This document shows, piece after piece, positions 8,833 to 17,228 of a stretch of 25,465 nucleotides of DNA. The stretch comes from Rodentolepis nana. Its lineage: Eukaryota; Platyhelminthes; Cestoda; Cyclophyllidea; Hymenolepididae. Position numbers and translations under genes: made by a program. Numbering within the stretch: the first letter of the stretch is position 1; every line of letters starts with the position of its first letter. The stretch covers positions 1-25,465 of the forward strand of contig UZAE01013193.1 of assembly GCA_900617975.1 (NCBI GenBank). The letters run 5' to 3'. Under the pieces are notes generated by a model. It had not been told where the DNA came from. It saw nothing but the letters and a program-made list of their open reading frames with translations, and did not search any database.

Positions 8833-9062
8833 TTCTTTACTAAGCTAAATGATTTGGTTTAAACAAAAAATGATCATTAAATTCAGCATTTTTTGCCATG
8901 CAACATTGCCCATAGTGCCAATTTTCTTTAAATGAAATAAGATTAAACGGAAGGAGATATTATCTAATTATGTCAACTTTGAGGCCTACACCTCTCCATC
9001 TCTAGATCAGATCAATGCAAAACTCCAGACCTCATCACGTATTAAACAAACACAAATAGTCA
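8833..9062. repeat. Flanking direct repeat C2
   Basis: Second copy of C1, directly abutting the right end of B. C1-B-C2 therefore has the form of a short unit enclosed by direct repeats, or of a tandem array with a ~585 bp period (C+B) in which the last B is missing. Copy A at 2145 has no C neighbour on either side. Confidence 0.85.
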
Positions 9063-10352
9063 AAACCATAACGATGACTCTGTAAAAGCAGAGAAATAAA
9101 TGATGGTTAGGGAAATATTTTTATGTAAATTTCTTGGAAACATACAAAGAATTTTTGGAGGTGACCCAAGTCATACCATTCTACAGATTAATCTTCTTAT
9201 TAAGATGGACAATTATTTACTCGAATGTAGTACAAGCTGAAAAAATTATAAATTGAAAATCTAATGACTAATTACAGACAAATACAAACATTAAAGTCCA
9301 AAAAGATCGAAATGAGCAAATAACGGATCATGTAATAATTCCTCCTCATTCCTTACTAATCTTGTTGTTTAAAAATCCCTAGAAAGAAGCTAGTGCTTTA
9401 AAGTTACCTATGGTTTGAATACATTTTTTTCTTCATCCACATATATGGAGTGCATAGTCTGAAAATTAACTAGCGTTTTGCTTAAACCCTTCGGCAAATC
9501 ACATCGTTTAATATCCCACCAGTTAATGTGGAAGCAAGTGGTTGAAATTGATCCTATCAATGCATATACACCACCACCACCCCCACCACCACCACCATCA
9601 CCACCTAGATCATCAATTCAAACGCATTCAATAACTCAATAAATCTACTGATACAGTAAACAATTTACTGGAGGCAAATTTGGGAATAAAAGAGTGGAAA
9701 CGCATAAAGTGAGTAGTTATTGAGTGACATGGAAATTTGTAATGTGCTCTAAAGCAGTTGATCTGAAGGCTTTATTGAGATCCATGTACTACTATTTTGT
9801 CAGAGTATATTGATATTCCCTTTCATGTAGGCACTTCTGAAAGGGCCAAACGTTGGAGGAAGTATTTTTTGAGTCAATGAGAACTTTGATTGAACTAATA
9901 AATCATTGTCTAATTCAGAAAGAATTTTCTCTCAATGCATCCATTTTATATGTTCGCGTTTGCCCAAGTGAAGCAATTTTGAAAAAATCGAATTAATATT
10001 GTGTACTGAACTCAACAAGGAAATATTTCATAAAGCGTGCACTCATACGCATATTAAGTCAATATAATTTTTGGTAAAGGCGATTGAGATTGACTGATAT
10101 TATCGAAAAATGGAACCCCATTTAATCAACAAGATCTTATCGACATACATTTTTGCCACACTTGAAAAATGACTTCTCAGGGTATTGTGAAAGACCACAG
10201 TGGAGCACCATCCAGTTCCAGAAGTAGTCTTTGTGACAAGTTTGTTGTTATATCGACGAAGAAAATACATTTCTCTAATGGAATTACAACATAGCAACGT
10301 TTTGAAATTGCAACTCATATATATAATCGAATTCAAAATTTGATTCCAGTGA
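9063..10352. other. AT-rich DNA, one microsatellite, no supported gene
   Basis: Apart from the ACC microsatellite at 9568-9605, I see no repeat or RNA gene. A 78-codon minus frame (10100-10336) has no recognisable motif and probably arises by chance. Confidence 0.5.
9568..9605 (+). repeat. Imperfect ACC trinucleotide microsatellite
   Basis: About twelve CAC/ACC units with two interruptions (a CCCC and one CAT). It is a simple repeat and would be useful only as a length marker. Confidence 0.9.
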
Positions 10353-10372
10353 AATTTAATTTAAATTAAATT
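10353..10372. repeat. Perfect 20-bp AT palindrome
   Basis: AATTTAATTTAAATTAAATT equals its own reverse complement. In a region this AT-rich, such palindromes can arise by chance, so no function is proposed. Confidence 0.9.
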
Positions 10373-10603
10373 AGACTTATGCGCACATGATTAAATTCAA
10401 CTAATGCTTGTTAAGCATCTTCAGAAATTTTTGAGATTTGCCACAATTCACGAACTGAGATATATTAACTTAAACTTTTGAAAAAAACTATATAAACATA
10501 GTGAAAAGTTGAAGAATGCTATGCCAGAGTGCATTTACACATTGAACNGGACGTTCGAAAAATTAAACCTGACTTCATCTGAGCCAAGTCGAGTGTGAAT
10601 ATC

Positions 10604-10827
10604 TTGGCAATTCTGCCTTATTTCCGTGAATTTGAGAGATCCTTTGCAACATGGACTTCATCATTTGCTTGAATTGTAAAAAGGACTTTTATCCTAATGG
10701 TGGAAGTACGGTGGGCAAGACACACCACTACCCTCCTCAGTTTCTTGTTATTTTCAATTTACGCGCTTACTCTTAGTTGGAACAAACGCTCTGTTGAAGA
10801 CTTCATCAATTCTATGGAATTGATTAT
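10604..10827. repeat. Diverged tandem duplication E, unit 1
   Basis: Aligns with 10828-11050 at an offset of about 222 bp. Matching pairs are AATTTGAGAGATCCTTTGC with GATTTGAGACAACCCTTGC, GACTTCATCATT with GACTTTATCATT, GGTGGGCAAGACACACCAC with GTTGAGCAGGGCACATCAC, and GAAGACTTCATCAATTCTAT with GATGAGTACTTCACCGATGT. One ambiguous base (N) lies just upstream at 10548. The units are too diverged for a recent duplication. Confidence 0.6.
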
Positions 10828-10945
10828 TAATTAATTTTCCATTTTCATAGATTTGAGACAACCCTTGCCTCACCGACTTTATCATTATTGTGAATAATGA
10901 AACCTGGCTATTATAATAATGATAAAAGTCCGTTGAGCAGGGCAC
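10754..10945 (-). pseudogene. Possible coding remnant within tandem repeat E
   Basis: On the minus strand, one E unit reads an open 63-codon frame containing PCSTDFYHYYNSQVSLFTIM, IKSVRQGLSQIYENGK and FHRIDEVFNRAFVPTKSKRVN. The neighbouring unit in the equivalent frame gives a related but interrupted peptide (GVSCPPYFHH and then stops), and the other flank gives NDIGEVLI-stop-TFVRT. The resemblance between units at protein level suggests a short coding unit duplicated in tandem and since decayed. The family is not recognised. The alternative is a non-coding repeat in which one frame happens to stay open. Confidence 0.25.
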
Positions 10946-11208
10946 ATCACAACCGTTTGCATTTTTAGCTCCTTTAAATTTAATGTTTCTCCTTTACGTT
11001 CGTACGAATGTTTAGATGAGTACTTCACCGATGTCATTGAAGCAATTTGCCTGAAAATCATTCTCTGCATGCCAAATTATTTTTGGAAATCAGGATATGA
11101 ATGAGAAGTGAAGGAATCATTCACTGATGCGCCATTTCCAAATTTGGACGTTATTTGACTGTAATTAATGTATTTGTGTGGTATAAAACATTCTAGCTCA
11201 TGGAAGTT

Positions 11209-11436
11209 CTATTCATCATTGTTTTTAACGTTAAACAGACTTTGAGTAAATGTCTTCATCTTCCTTCGTTCTAATGCTCCCACTGTATCCACTTTTACAT
11301 CAACGAACTTGAATGATTTCAACGCATTCCGAAGTGTTATCCAAGCACCATCCAGGTCATCATTCTCTTGCATTACAAAACATTGAAAAGCTCTAATATT
11401 TCCTACTGAAACTAATTTAAGTAGAATTAAAATGTC
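11209..11436 (-). CDS. Unassigned 75-codon open frame, possible terminal exon
   Basis: The minus strand is open for 75 codons and then stops at TAG (11211-11209). It reads DILILLKLVSVGNIRAFQCF, then VMQENDDLDGAWITLRNALK, SFKFVDVKVDTVGALERRKM and a short tail. The alternation of charged and hydrophobic residues (ALKSFKFVDVKVD) looks protein-like. A splice acceptor-like TTAGTTTCAG ends near 11406, so the real exon may start at VGNIR. It lies just upstream, on the same strand, of the E duplication, whose peptide ends in a loosely similar F..(I/V)D...K.K pattern, so all three might descend from one exon. I do not recognise the family. Confidence 0.3.
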   Translation of the reverse strand, partial: DILILLKLVSVGNIRAFQCFVMQENDDLDGAWITLRNALKSFKFVDVKVDTVGALERRKMKTFTQSLFNVKNNDE

Positions 11437-12366
11437 TTATATCCACATTTAAGAGGCCAATCACCTGAGTAACACCTGGATTGGAAATCGAACGACCTTT
11501 TATTCCATTTCAGTCCATATCATGAAAGCAACAATATTATCAGTTTGTTTGAGGAAATATCCATCTACAACAGTTCTATATTATCCACTCATGAAAAATT
11601 CGCATTTTACAAATAATTGGGATGTAGGTAGGAATTTCCTTGCCTTTAGCCAGATTCGATTGGAATGTTCATTGGCATTTCACATGTCGAAGGCTAGAAA
11701 AAATCCCCCTTTCAAATGGATTGTGATTCTTTTAAAATTTTTCTTTTTTTAATAGTTGACTCTTTTGTACAGCAATAAGCGAGTTTAACATTTTATGAAT
11801 CAAATAGCAACATTAAAACAGTTCCATTTCATTGGAATATTTCACTAATTTTACTATCACCAATAATTATATGATGATTTAAGCTAGAATTAAATTATCT
11901 GTTGACAGATGCCACTTGTGGGATGAATCTATCTCTATCTGTCTCCTTTAACTCTATTTGAAATAAGAAAGGAAAATGAGAAGTTAAAATAAATGCCATG
12001 CAATGTTCCAATGAATGATGTTGAATGGCGGTGAAGATACATCTGGTCACATAACTGTAACATCTTCAATGTCTTATTGGTGCACAGTACGTTCTGCAGT
12101 AACTCATGTTGTAACCGGTAACGGCACAAAAATTGGATTTAAGGTGTGATAATCTTTACTTCGTCAAACGGAAATATTGCGCTTCACATTCTTTGTTTCA
12201 AGTTCTGGAATTGAGCATTAGCAGAAGTATTGCATGTTGATTGCAAAGCTCCTAGTCTTTTTACAAGTGTGTCAATGTCAGAATTGCACTTGATTTCGCC
12301 TCGGTGAAAAAATTCTTCTGAAATTTGAACTCTGCTTTATAAAAGTGACTTTGGCCTCAATTTTAA

Positions 12367-12546
12367 ATCCCAATCTCCAAACACCATCTCACGGTTATCA
12401 AGTGCTTATTTTATGCAGATGATCTTGTTTTACGGTATTCCGCCCCTAAGAAAAACGCTCAAGAGAAGACGGAAAGTGCCCTAGTTGAGTCACTTAAACT
12501 TCTAGCTAACTGGTACGACAGCAACAAAATGGTTATCACACAGTGA
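12367..12546 (+). pseudogene. Reverse transcriptase palm fragment
   Basis: The frame opens after TAA at 12364-12366 and closes at TGA 12544-12546. It reads HLTVIKCLFYADDLVLRYSA, then PKKNAQEKTESALVESLKLL and ANWYDSNKMVIT. FYADD is the catalytic box of reverse transcriptases (two metal-binding aspartates). The following E..L...L..LA.W...N.M...T segment is typical of non-LTR elements of the jockey group, in which it is normally followed by K(T/S).....F. Here it ends in a stop where that would continue. Only about 59 codons of a normal ~900-codon ORF2 remain. Inactive. Confidence 0.8.
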
Positions 12547-12620
12547 AGGCCTTAATCAGGAGTGAATTCTAGACCTCAAGGTGAAACGAACTTAAAGCTC
12601 GAACAAAGGAGAAACAGTGA

Positions 12621-12860
12621 ACAGTGGCACTTGCCGACATAGCCGACTGGCCAAGAATCGAAGCCGTTGCTGAGTTTAGGATAAGTACCGGACACGATTG
12701 CCTGACAAAATACCTTCACAAATTAGGAGTATTTACTCAACTCACATGCCTCCTATGTAACCTACAAGAAGAAACGGAGAAGACCCACCTGATTAGGTGT
12801 TTAGCCCTAAAGGCCCTAAACGGAAACCCAGAGGTACCGGGAAGCAAAGAAGACAGCTAA
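12621..12860 (+). pseudogene. C-terminal zinc-knuckle region of retrotransposon ORF2
   Basis: The frame reads ADIADWPRIEAVAEFRISTG, HDCLTKYLHKLGVFTQ, then CLLCNLQEETEKTHLIRC. The AEFR..TGHDCL...L...G segment and the C-x2-C-x9-H-x3-C knuckle are characteristic of the end of jockey-like polyproteins of arthropods, where they follow the ribonuclease H domain. It is in a different frame from the palm fragment upstream, as expected after an internal deletion. After the knuckle the peptide degenerates (LALKALNGNPEVPGSKEDS) and stops. Confidence 0.8.
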
Positions 12861-12960
12861 TTAACTGCTATATATGTACCCCCCTCCTACCCATGGGGAA
12901 GCTGAAGTCAAAGTTTAAAGGCTAATGATAAATATCATGAAGCCTGCCATTTAAAAAAAA

Positions 12961-14941
12961 TGCAACAATCTAAATTTTTGAAGCATTCTTGCGCTGGCTG
13001 AACTAATCAGGGTAGAGAGTAATGTGCGAGACTGGATCATTAGATTTGAGATGTTTGCAAACCTTTTCCGTCTAATACCATTGCTTTAATGATTTTTGCG
13101 CTCTTTAAATTTACTCTATTACTGCATTCTATGATTTATTGAAGCCCAAATTGTATTTTAAAACATATTCGTGGTAAACATGAGGAGTCGGAATTTCTTT
13201 CATTTGTAAGACACGCCATTAACTAATTTAAAAGAGTGAAAAAGAAGTCTCTTCAGCATGTGATGTTTTGACGGAAAAAAATTATTTGAATTCTTGAAAC
13301 TATTCCGTAAGTAGAGTTGTCACCCACCTAACACATCATAATTGCGAGAACAACAAATCTGAATTTATATTTCACTAATTTTTTACAAAATTTTGAGGCA
13401 CTTTATACCACTTAACTTCGTAAGTAATGCATTTGATTGAAGATATAATAAGCATTCACCCTTAAGCAAATTCGTGTAACTAAACGCCAATAGGGAACTG
13501 AAGTTCAGAAATTAGAGATATTATTGCTTTTCAGTTGATAGCAATAATTCAATTTATTCACGGAAATCACTTACAATGGCGAACTTTAGATTTGCGTGAA
13601 ACGTGGAGCAAATAAAATCGCAAGCAAATGATGTGCATTCTTACACGAAGACACTATGACTTATTCTCGGTCATTTCTATGCCAAAATCCCCAAGTTTGG
13701 AGTGGCCTGCGAAGTCAGGTAGGTCGCCTTAAATTTAATGAACCTGACTTTGAGGGCAAGAGAATTCCTCGTTCTGCCCTGGTAATGCAATGAAATATGA
13801 ATTTACCCTATGGAAATATTAGGAACACGTGTTATGATGGCCTATTGGCCTACGTATACACCTATCTGTACATATGAGCAACGGCTACCAATATATTCGT
13901 TCAATGTTTACTAACCATGGAGTAATAATTGATGCAAGAAGTGGGTGAGCGATTGATTGCTTGAGAGCTAATAGCCACGTTGATACGTAGGCATTTGCGA
14001 TATGTGTGAGGAAAGGATAAATTAGTGATGGTAGAGATAGGGCTCACGTATACTCATGTCTCTCCGACAAAATACCAAGTAGTCTATAAACGAATGTGTG
14101 CCTCCACACTCATTCCACAATTGGATATTGTATCAGTTCACAGGCAGACTCACTGCAATCCGATGCACAAGGTTATGGTCATCGCTCCCTTTCCAGGCAC
14201 CACATTTGGCGAGGTGACACAAGCAAGCCTAGGCACAGTATTTCTGACGTAACAGATTGAATCACGATCCTTGTGATTAAGTAAATAAATCAATGCTTTA
14301 CTTTAATTGACGCATATAAGGACCTGACCTTATGCAATTATTCTTTTTTAACCACTTCTTCTTTTTCCTTATTGCAAGATTCGTTTAACCCTGGAGGAAG
14401 CCGATTCTAGTCGTCATTAAATCTTGCCTAATATTCTCCTTCACCACCTCCACCACATCATGGTCATAGTCGAAATAAAAATCATATTTATAAATTAAAT
14501 ATTTCCGTTTTATTGCAATAAGAATTTCTCTCTAAATGCAGTTCCTGATAGCCATTTGGTGATATCTCCTTTATTACTTACTAAAAGAATAAAAATGCAG
14601 ATTTAAACATTTAAAAAGATACTTTAGCAATTGGTATATTTTAGCTGAAATGAAGAAAATTTTATGTTGTGCTTTAGACAATGAACAAACCTAATAGGAA
14701 CTAATATGTCAAACCGAAAAGCAGCAGAAGTAGGAAGGGAAACATTGTTTGGTGGAACTTATAGAAGCTCTTTCCAAATAGATTTCTGAAATTCAAGCCA
14801 CCTTCCTGCAAACGTTAGTTGCTTTCACAAACAAAGCAACAGATCAACTTCAGAAATCCTTGGTTGGTGACATTGAATGTGTTTTCGAAGCCCAAGAAGT
14901 TTCATATTCAGGGAAATTGAATTAATTGGTGGGTAAGATAG
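12961..14941. other. Intergenic or intronic DNA; GC-richer patch 13680-14260
   Basis: Nothing is firmly supported here. The patch at about 13680-14260 is less AT-rich than its surroundings and may be an old repeat. It contains the palindrome AACACGTGTT near 13826 and the inverted pair GGCC-TATT-GGCC near 13838. A 75-codon plus frame at 14025-14252 has no motif I can name. A short peptide LEWPAKS near 13697 recalls a Tc1 transposase motif but is too short to call. Confidence 0.4.
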
Positions 14942-15202
14942 CTAAGATGACTGATATTTACCTATACGAAAGATCTGAAAGGACTTAATGGGATCCATTT
15001 GATATTGATATGAATTACTTCTGATGATCTCAAATCTGTCCAACTCGGCTGTCATAACAAAGTGCTTCCCATTGCTAACCTCAGGCTTGACGAACGAAAA
15101 GATGTGGTCGAGAGAAGCATGGGAAATATGTTTCATTCCACAACAATAAATCGTTCTAAATAGACTGAATATGGAACACTGCTGGTGAGAATGGATGTGA
15201 TC
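14942..15202 (-). CDS. Unassigned open frame, possible exon
   Basis: The minus strand is open for 86 codons from the stop at 15205-15203 to TAG at 14944-14942. The middle part (15000-15120) is GC-richer and reads HASLDHIFSFVKPEVSNGKH, FVMTAELDRFEIIRSNSYQY and QMDPIKSFQIFR. A donor-like GTAAAT follows near 14963, and a TCTATTTAG acceptor-like site lies near 15160. It has no recognisable domain. The even composition makes a real exon possible, but chance is not excluded. Confidence 0.25.
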   Translation of the reverse strand, partial: DHIHSHQQCSIFSLFRTIYCCGMKHISHASLDHIFSFVKPEVSNGKHFVMTAELDRFEIIRSNSYQYQMDPIKSFQIFRIGKYQSS

Positions 15203-15433
15203 TCAATTAATGTCATTTGATAAGGAGAGTAGTGAGCTTGTAATATTTAGTTAAATAGTTAAAGTGTTAAAACAGACCACTTTTCGGTGCATCAACAAGT
15301 GATAAATATGGGATTATGAAAGTCATTGTTAAATGTAACCTAGTTCATCAAGTTTTAAAAGATATATAGACACATCGGTTTTAGAATTACTTAAATAAAA
15401 TATTTCAATTTATATGAAAAGATGGCATTGTTT

Positions 15434-15751
15434 TGTAGCGGATTACTACTTTATTAAAACCTGAATGACTCAGAAATCTCTATGGCAGATCCTCTCCATC
15501 TAGCTAGACTCCCAGAACCATCTAAGCTATAGCCCAGCTATAAATGAAACAGACGTGTAGCACGGAACACGTTTATTCAGGACGTATATTGCGGATCAAG
15601 TGTGTACACGCAGGGAATTTTTCATGATCAGGATGGGGTATTAGGTTAAACAGAGGTTAATGATTGGTCACTATTTGTACGGTCGCACCTCCCAATCCTG
15701 GCGAGCAGACATGCAGGCATACGATGACGCACATAGTGATAACGTCCCACA
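15434..15751 (-). mobile_element. Solo LTR, Ty3/gypsy-like, minus orientation
   Basis: A GC-richer 318-bp block with TGT at its left end (TGTAGCGG) and ACA at its right end (GTCCCACA), the ends expected of a retroviral-type LTR. It is flanked by GTTT on both sides (15430-15433 and 15752-15755), a 4-bp target duplication as made by Ty3/gypsy integrases. Read on the minus strand it starts TGTGGGACGTTATC, has AATAAACGTGTTCC at 15577-15564 (polyadenylation signal with a following GT-rich stretch) and ends AATAAAGTAGTAATCCGCTACA-like. That end resembles arthropod gypsy LTRs, where a CGCTACA end precedes the primer-binding site. No internal region, primer site or second LTR is present, so it probably arose by recombination between two LTRs. 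The family assignment is inference. Confidence 0.6.
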
Positions 15752-16365
15752 GTTTTAAGCAATTTTGACTGCCATTTAGAAACGATATTAGTTTTTATCT
15801 ACATAAAACACCTTTCTGAATAATTGCAAGGATCGTCTCATAATAATAAGTTCAATATTAGACTTTTCTTGAAACGAAAACAAAGTATTTAACTGCTCGG
15901 TTGAGCTTATAAATAGAACGCCATTGTACAAATTAATTTCTTTCACACAAACCGACATTATATTATCAAGCCACATATTCTAATTTTAAAAATATTTACA
16001 ATTTTTATTGGTTTTTCTCTTCAGCAATTCACAAAAGAAGAAAATTTTCCTTTTGTTTTTTGGCAAACACGCAACATTGGTTTCCACTCACACTGGGATA
16101 ATCAATCTGAACTGTAAATCGATTAGCATTTTAATTTTGATCCGCAGTCTTGAGCTAACACCCGTAAAGTTGTGGATCATAAATATAAATTGTAAGGAAG
16201 AAAAATTCAGTAATTTCCTTTCCAGTCAATGATTTATATTTAGTTTGAAATTTGATCATCTCGAAACTATATGTAATGACGGGCATTGAAGAAGATATAA
16301 GGTAGATTTCCCAGATCTGGGTGTAATTCAGAAGACGAATTGTTTCGTCGAAGTAAACATTTGAT
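15752..16365. other. AT-rich DNA with no supported gene
   Basis: Two frames overlap this stretch (minus 15788-15976, plus 16008-16232). Both are rich in Ile, Leu, Phe and Lys, as expected from AT-rich chance frames. No repeat or RNA gene was seen. Confidence 0.5.
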
Positions 16366-16554
16366 CTATTGCAGAATGCTTACAATATCCTGGTGACATG
16401 AAAGCTCTTCAAATCGCTGGATTCTCAAGAGAGAAAAACTATTGCTTACAATGAACCTCCAACCTGTTTCATGAAATTCAACTTGGTAAATTTGAAAAGT
16501 AAGAAAATGATCTGTGCAATCACCTAAGCAAACGTTGATTAAAATGTCATTCAA
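16366..16554 (-). CDS. Weak BACK-domain-like exon candidate (BTB-Kelch type)
   Basis: The minus frame contains FHETGWRFIVSNSFSLLRIQ followed by RFEELSCHQDIVSILQ and then a stop. BACK domains, found after BTB domains in Kelch-like ubiquitin ligase adaptors, have the pattern A.RFI..NF..L.....F..LS...L..IL.SD.L, and this peptide follows it over about 30 residues. It breaks off exactly where SD.L would be expected. A donor-like GTAAGC begins at 16383 inside the last residues, so an exon could end there. The upstream part (NDILINVCLGDC) shows nothing typical. It may be a decayed gene fragment or a coincidence. Confidence 0.25.
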   Translation of the reverse strand: MNDILINVCLGDCTDHFLTFQIYQVEFHETGWRFIVSNSFSLLRIQRFEELSCHQDIVSILQ

Positions 16555-16839
16555 AACTCAATAAAAGGCGTTTAGGCATTGAAAGTCCGTAAAAATTTCA
16601 AAATTGGTAGAAAAATTAAATCAATTTTATTTTGCTTCATTTACAATCTTTCAATGACGCCCTGGAAAGACAATTATAAGCTAATGTATTAAATGTTTAT
16701 TTTGTGGCAATCAGCTGAAAGTTAGAAGGGATTAAAAAAATAGTTTGACGTTCCTGATGATTCAGGTAAAAAAAGCGATTTATGATTTATTTATTGTAAT
16801 TGTTAACAGAATGGTCAAATAGTGCAGTAATTAAAGTGT

Positions 16840-17115
16840 GATAAACAGTCCTTGAAATTTGTCTTTTTATTTATACTGAATGGCAGGCAAGTTGATAATC
16901 ATCACAAGCCCTTTAGTTGACTTCAGATTTCACAGAAGCGAAGGAACACCAATTTTTAAAAAAATCGTTTGGGGGGGGGGGCAGAAGAGAGTTTTAAAGA
17001 TGTAAAAGAGACAGACACAAAGGAAAAAGGTGAGATGAGTACTGTGAAATATTCGAATATGGCATAAGATAAGATGTGAGGTGCGTTATGTGTAAATAGT
17101 CGAATATGACATTCA
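16840..17115. repeat. Repeat family D, third copy
   Basis: Aligns with about 5310-5555 in the same orientation. Shared blocks are TTTTTATTTAT, AATGGCAGGC, CTTTAG...AC, TCACAGA.G.G.AGGAACA, AGATG.G(T)A, AAAGAGACAGA, ACACAAA and a final AGTCGAATATGACATTC-type end. An 11-base G run (16971-16981) interrupts the alignment at the point where the other copy has GAGACTGC. A short internal duplication, AAATATTCGAATATGGCAT and AAATAGTCGAATATGACAT, sits at 17046 and 17095. Confidence 0.55.
16971..16981 (+). repeat. Poly-G tract (11 G)
   Basis: A homopolymer inside the third copy of repeat family D. The other D copy lacks it, so it arose after the copies separated or is a sequencing artefact in length. 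Confidence 0.9.
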
Positions 17116-17196
17116 GTGGGGTGATGTTAGTTTGAAATGAGAAGTTAACTGCCGGTTAAGACTTTTTTGCCGTGTGATTATACGTGTCGCAGGGTA

Positions 17197-17228
17197 CACC
17201 GCGTGGAGGTAAGTATATCGCACACCCC
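17197..17228 (+). repeat. 32-bp dispersed inverted repeat, copy 1
   Basis: Matches the reverse complement of 24918-24949 at 28 of 32 positions. The core CGTGGAGGTAAGT is identical and is followed by a TATCGC.CACCCC end. The core is a perfect match to a metazoan splice donor (GAG then GTAAGT). The CACCCC end with a nearby CTG resembles hAT-type transposon ends (CAGGGGTG), but no partner end in the right orientation or spacing was found. Confidence 0.75.

Larger units (their letters stand above)
12367..12960 (+). mobile_element. Non-LTR retrotransposon remnant (jockey-like), 5'-truncated and internally deleted
   Basis: A reverse transcriptase palm fragment (12367-12546) is followed within 80 bp by the C-terminal part of the same kind of polyprotein (12621-12860), then about 90 bp of 3' untranslated sequence ending in an eight-base A run at 12953-12960. 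The fingers, thumb and most of the ribonuclease H region are missing between them. The order, orientation and poly(A) fit the 3' end of a jockey-clade element of the kind common in arthropods. No target-site duplication could be identified because the 5' end is not defined. The copy cannot be functional. Confidence 0.8.

Noticed and set aside
8248..9062. C1 and C2 as LTRs of a standard retrotransposon
   Set aside because: No TG...CA ends, no primer-binding site and no poly-purine tract at the inner borders.
10353..10372. Perfect 20-bp palindrome as an origin or binding site
   Set aside because: It consists only of A and T in AT-rich DNA and has no second copy or associated feature.
10548..10548. 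Ambiguous base N
   Set aside because: A sequencing or assembly ambiguity, not a biological feature.
13679..13717. Peptide SPSLEWPAKS like the Tc1 transposase motif before SPDLNPIE
   Set aside because: The match is about seven residues and the DNA after it does not continue the motif. There are no terminal repeats nearby.
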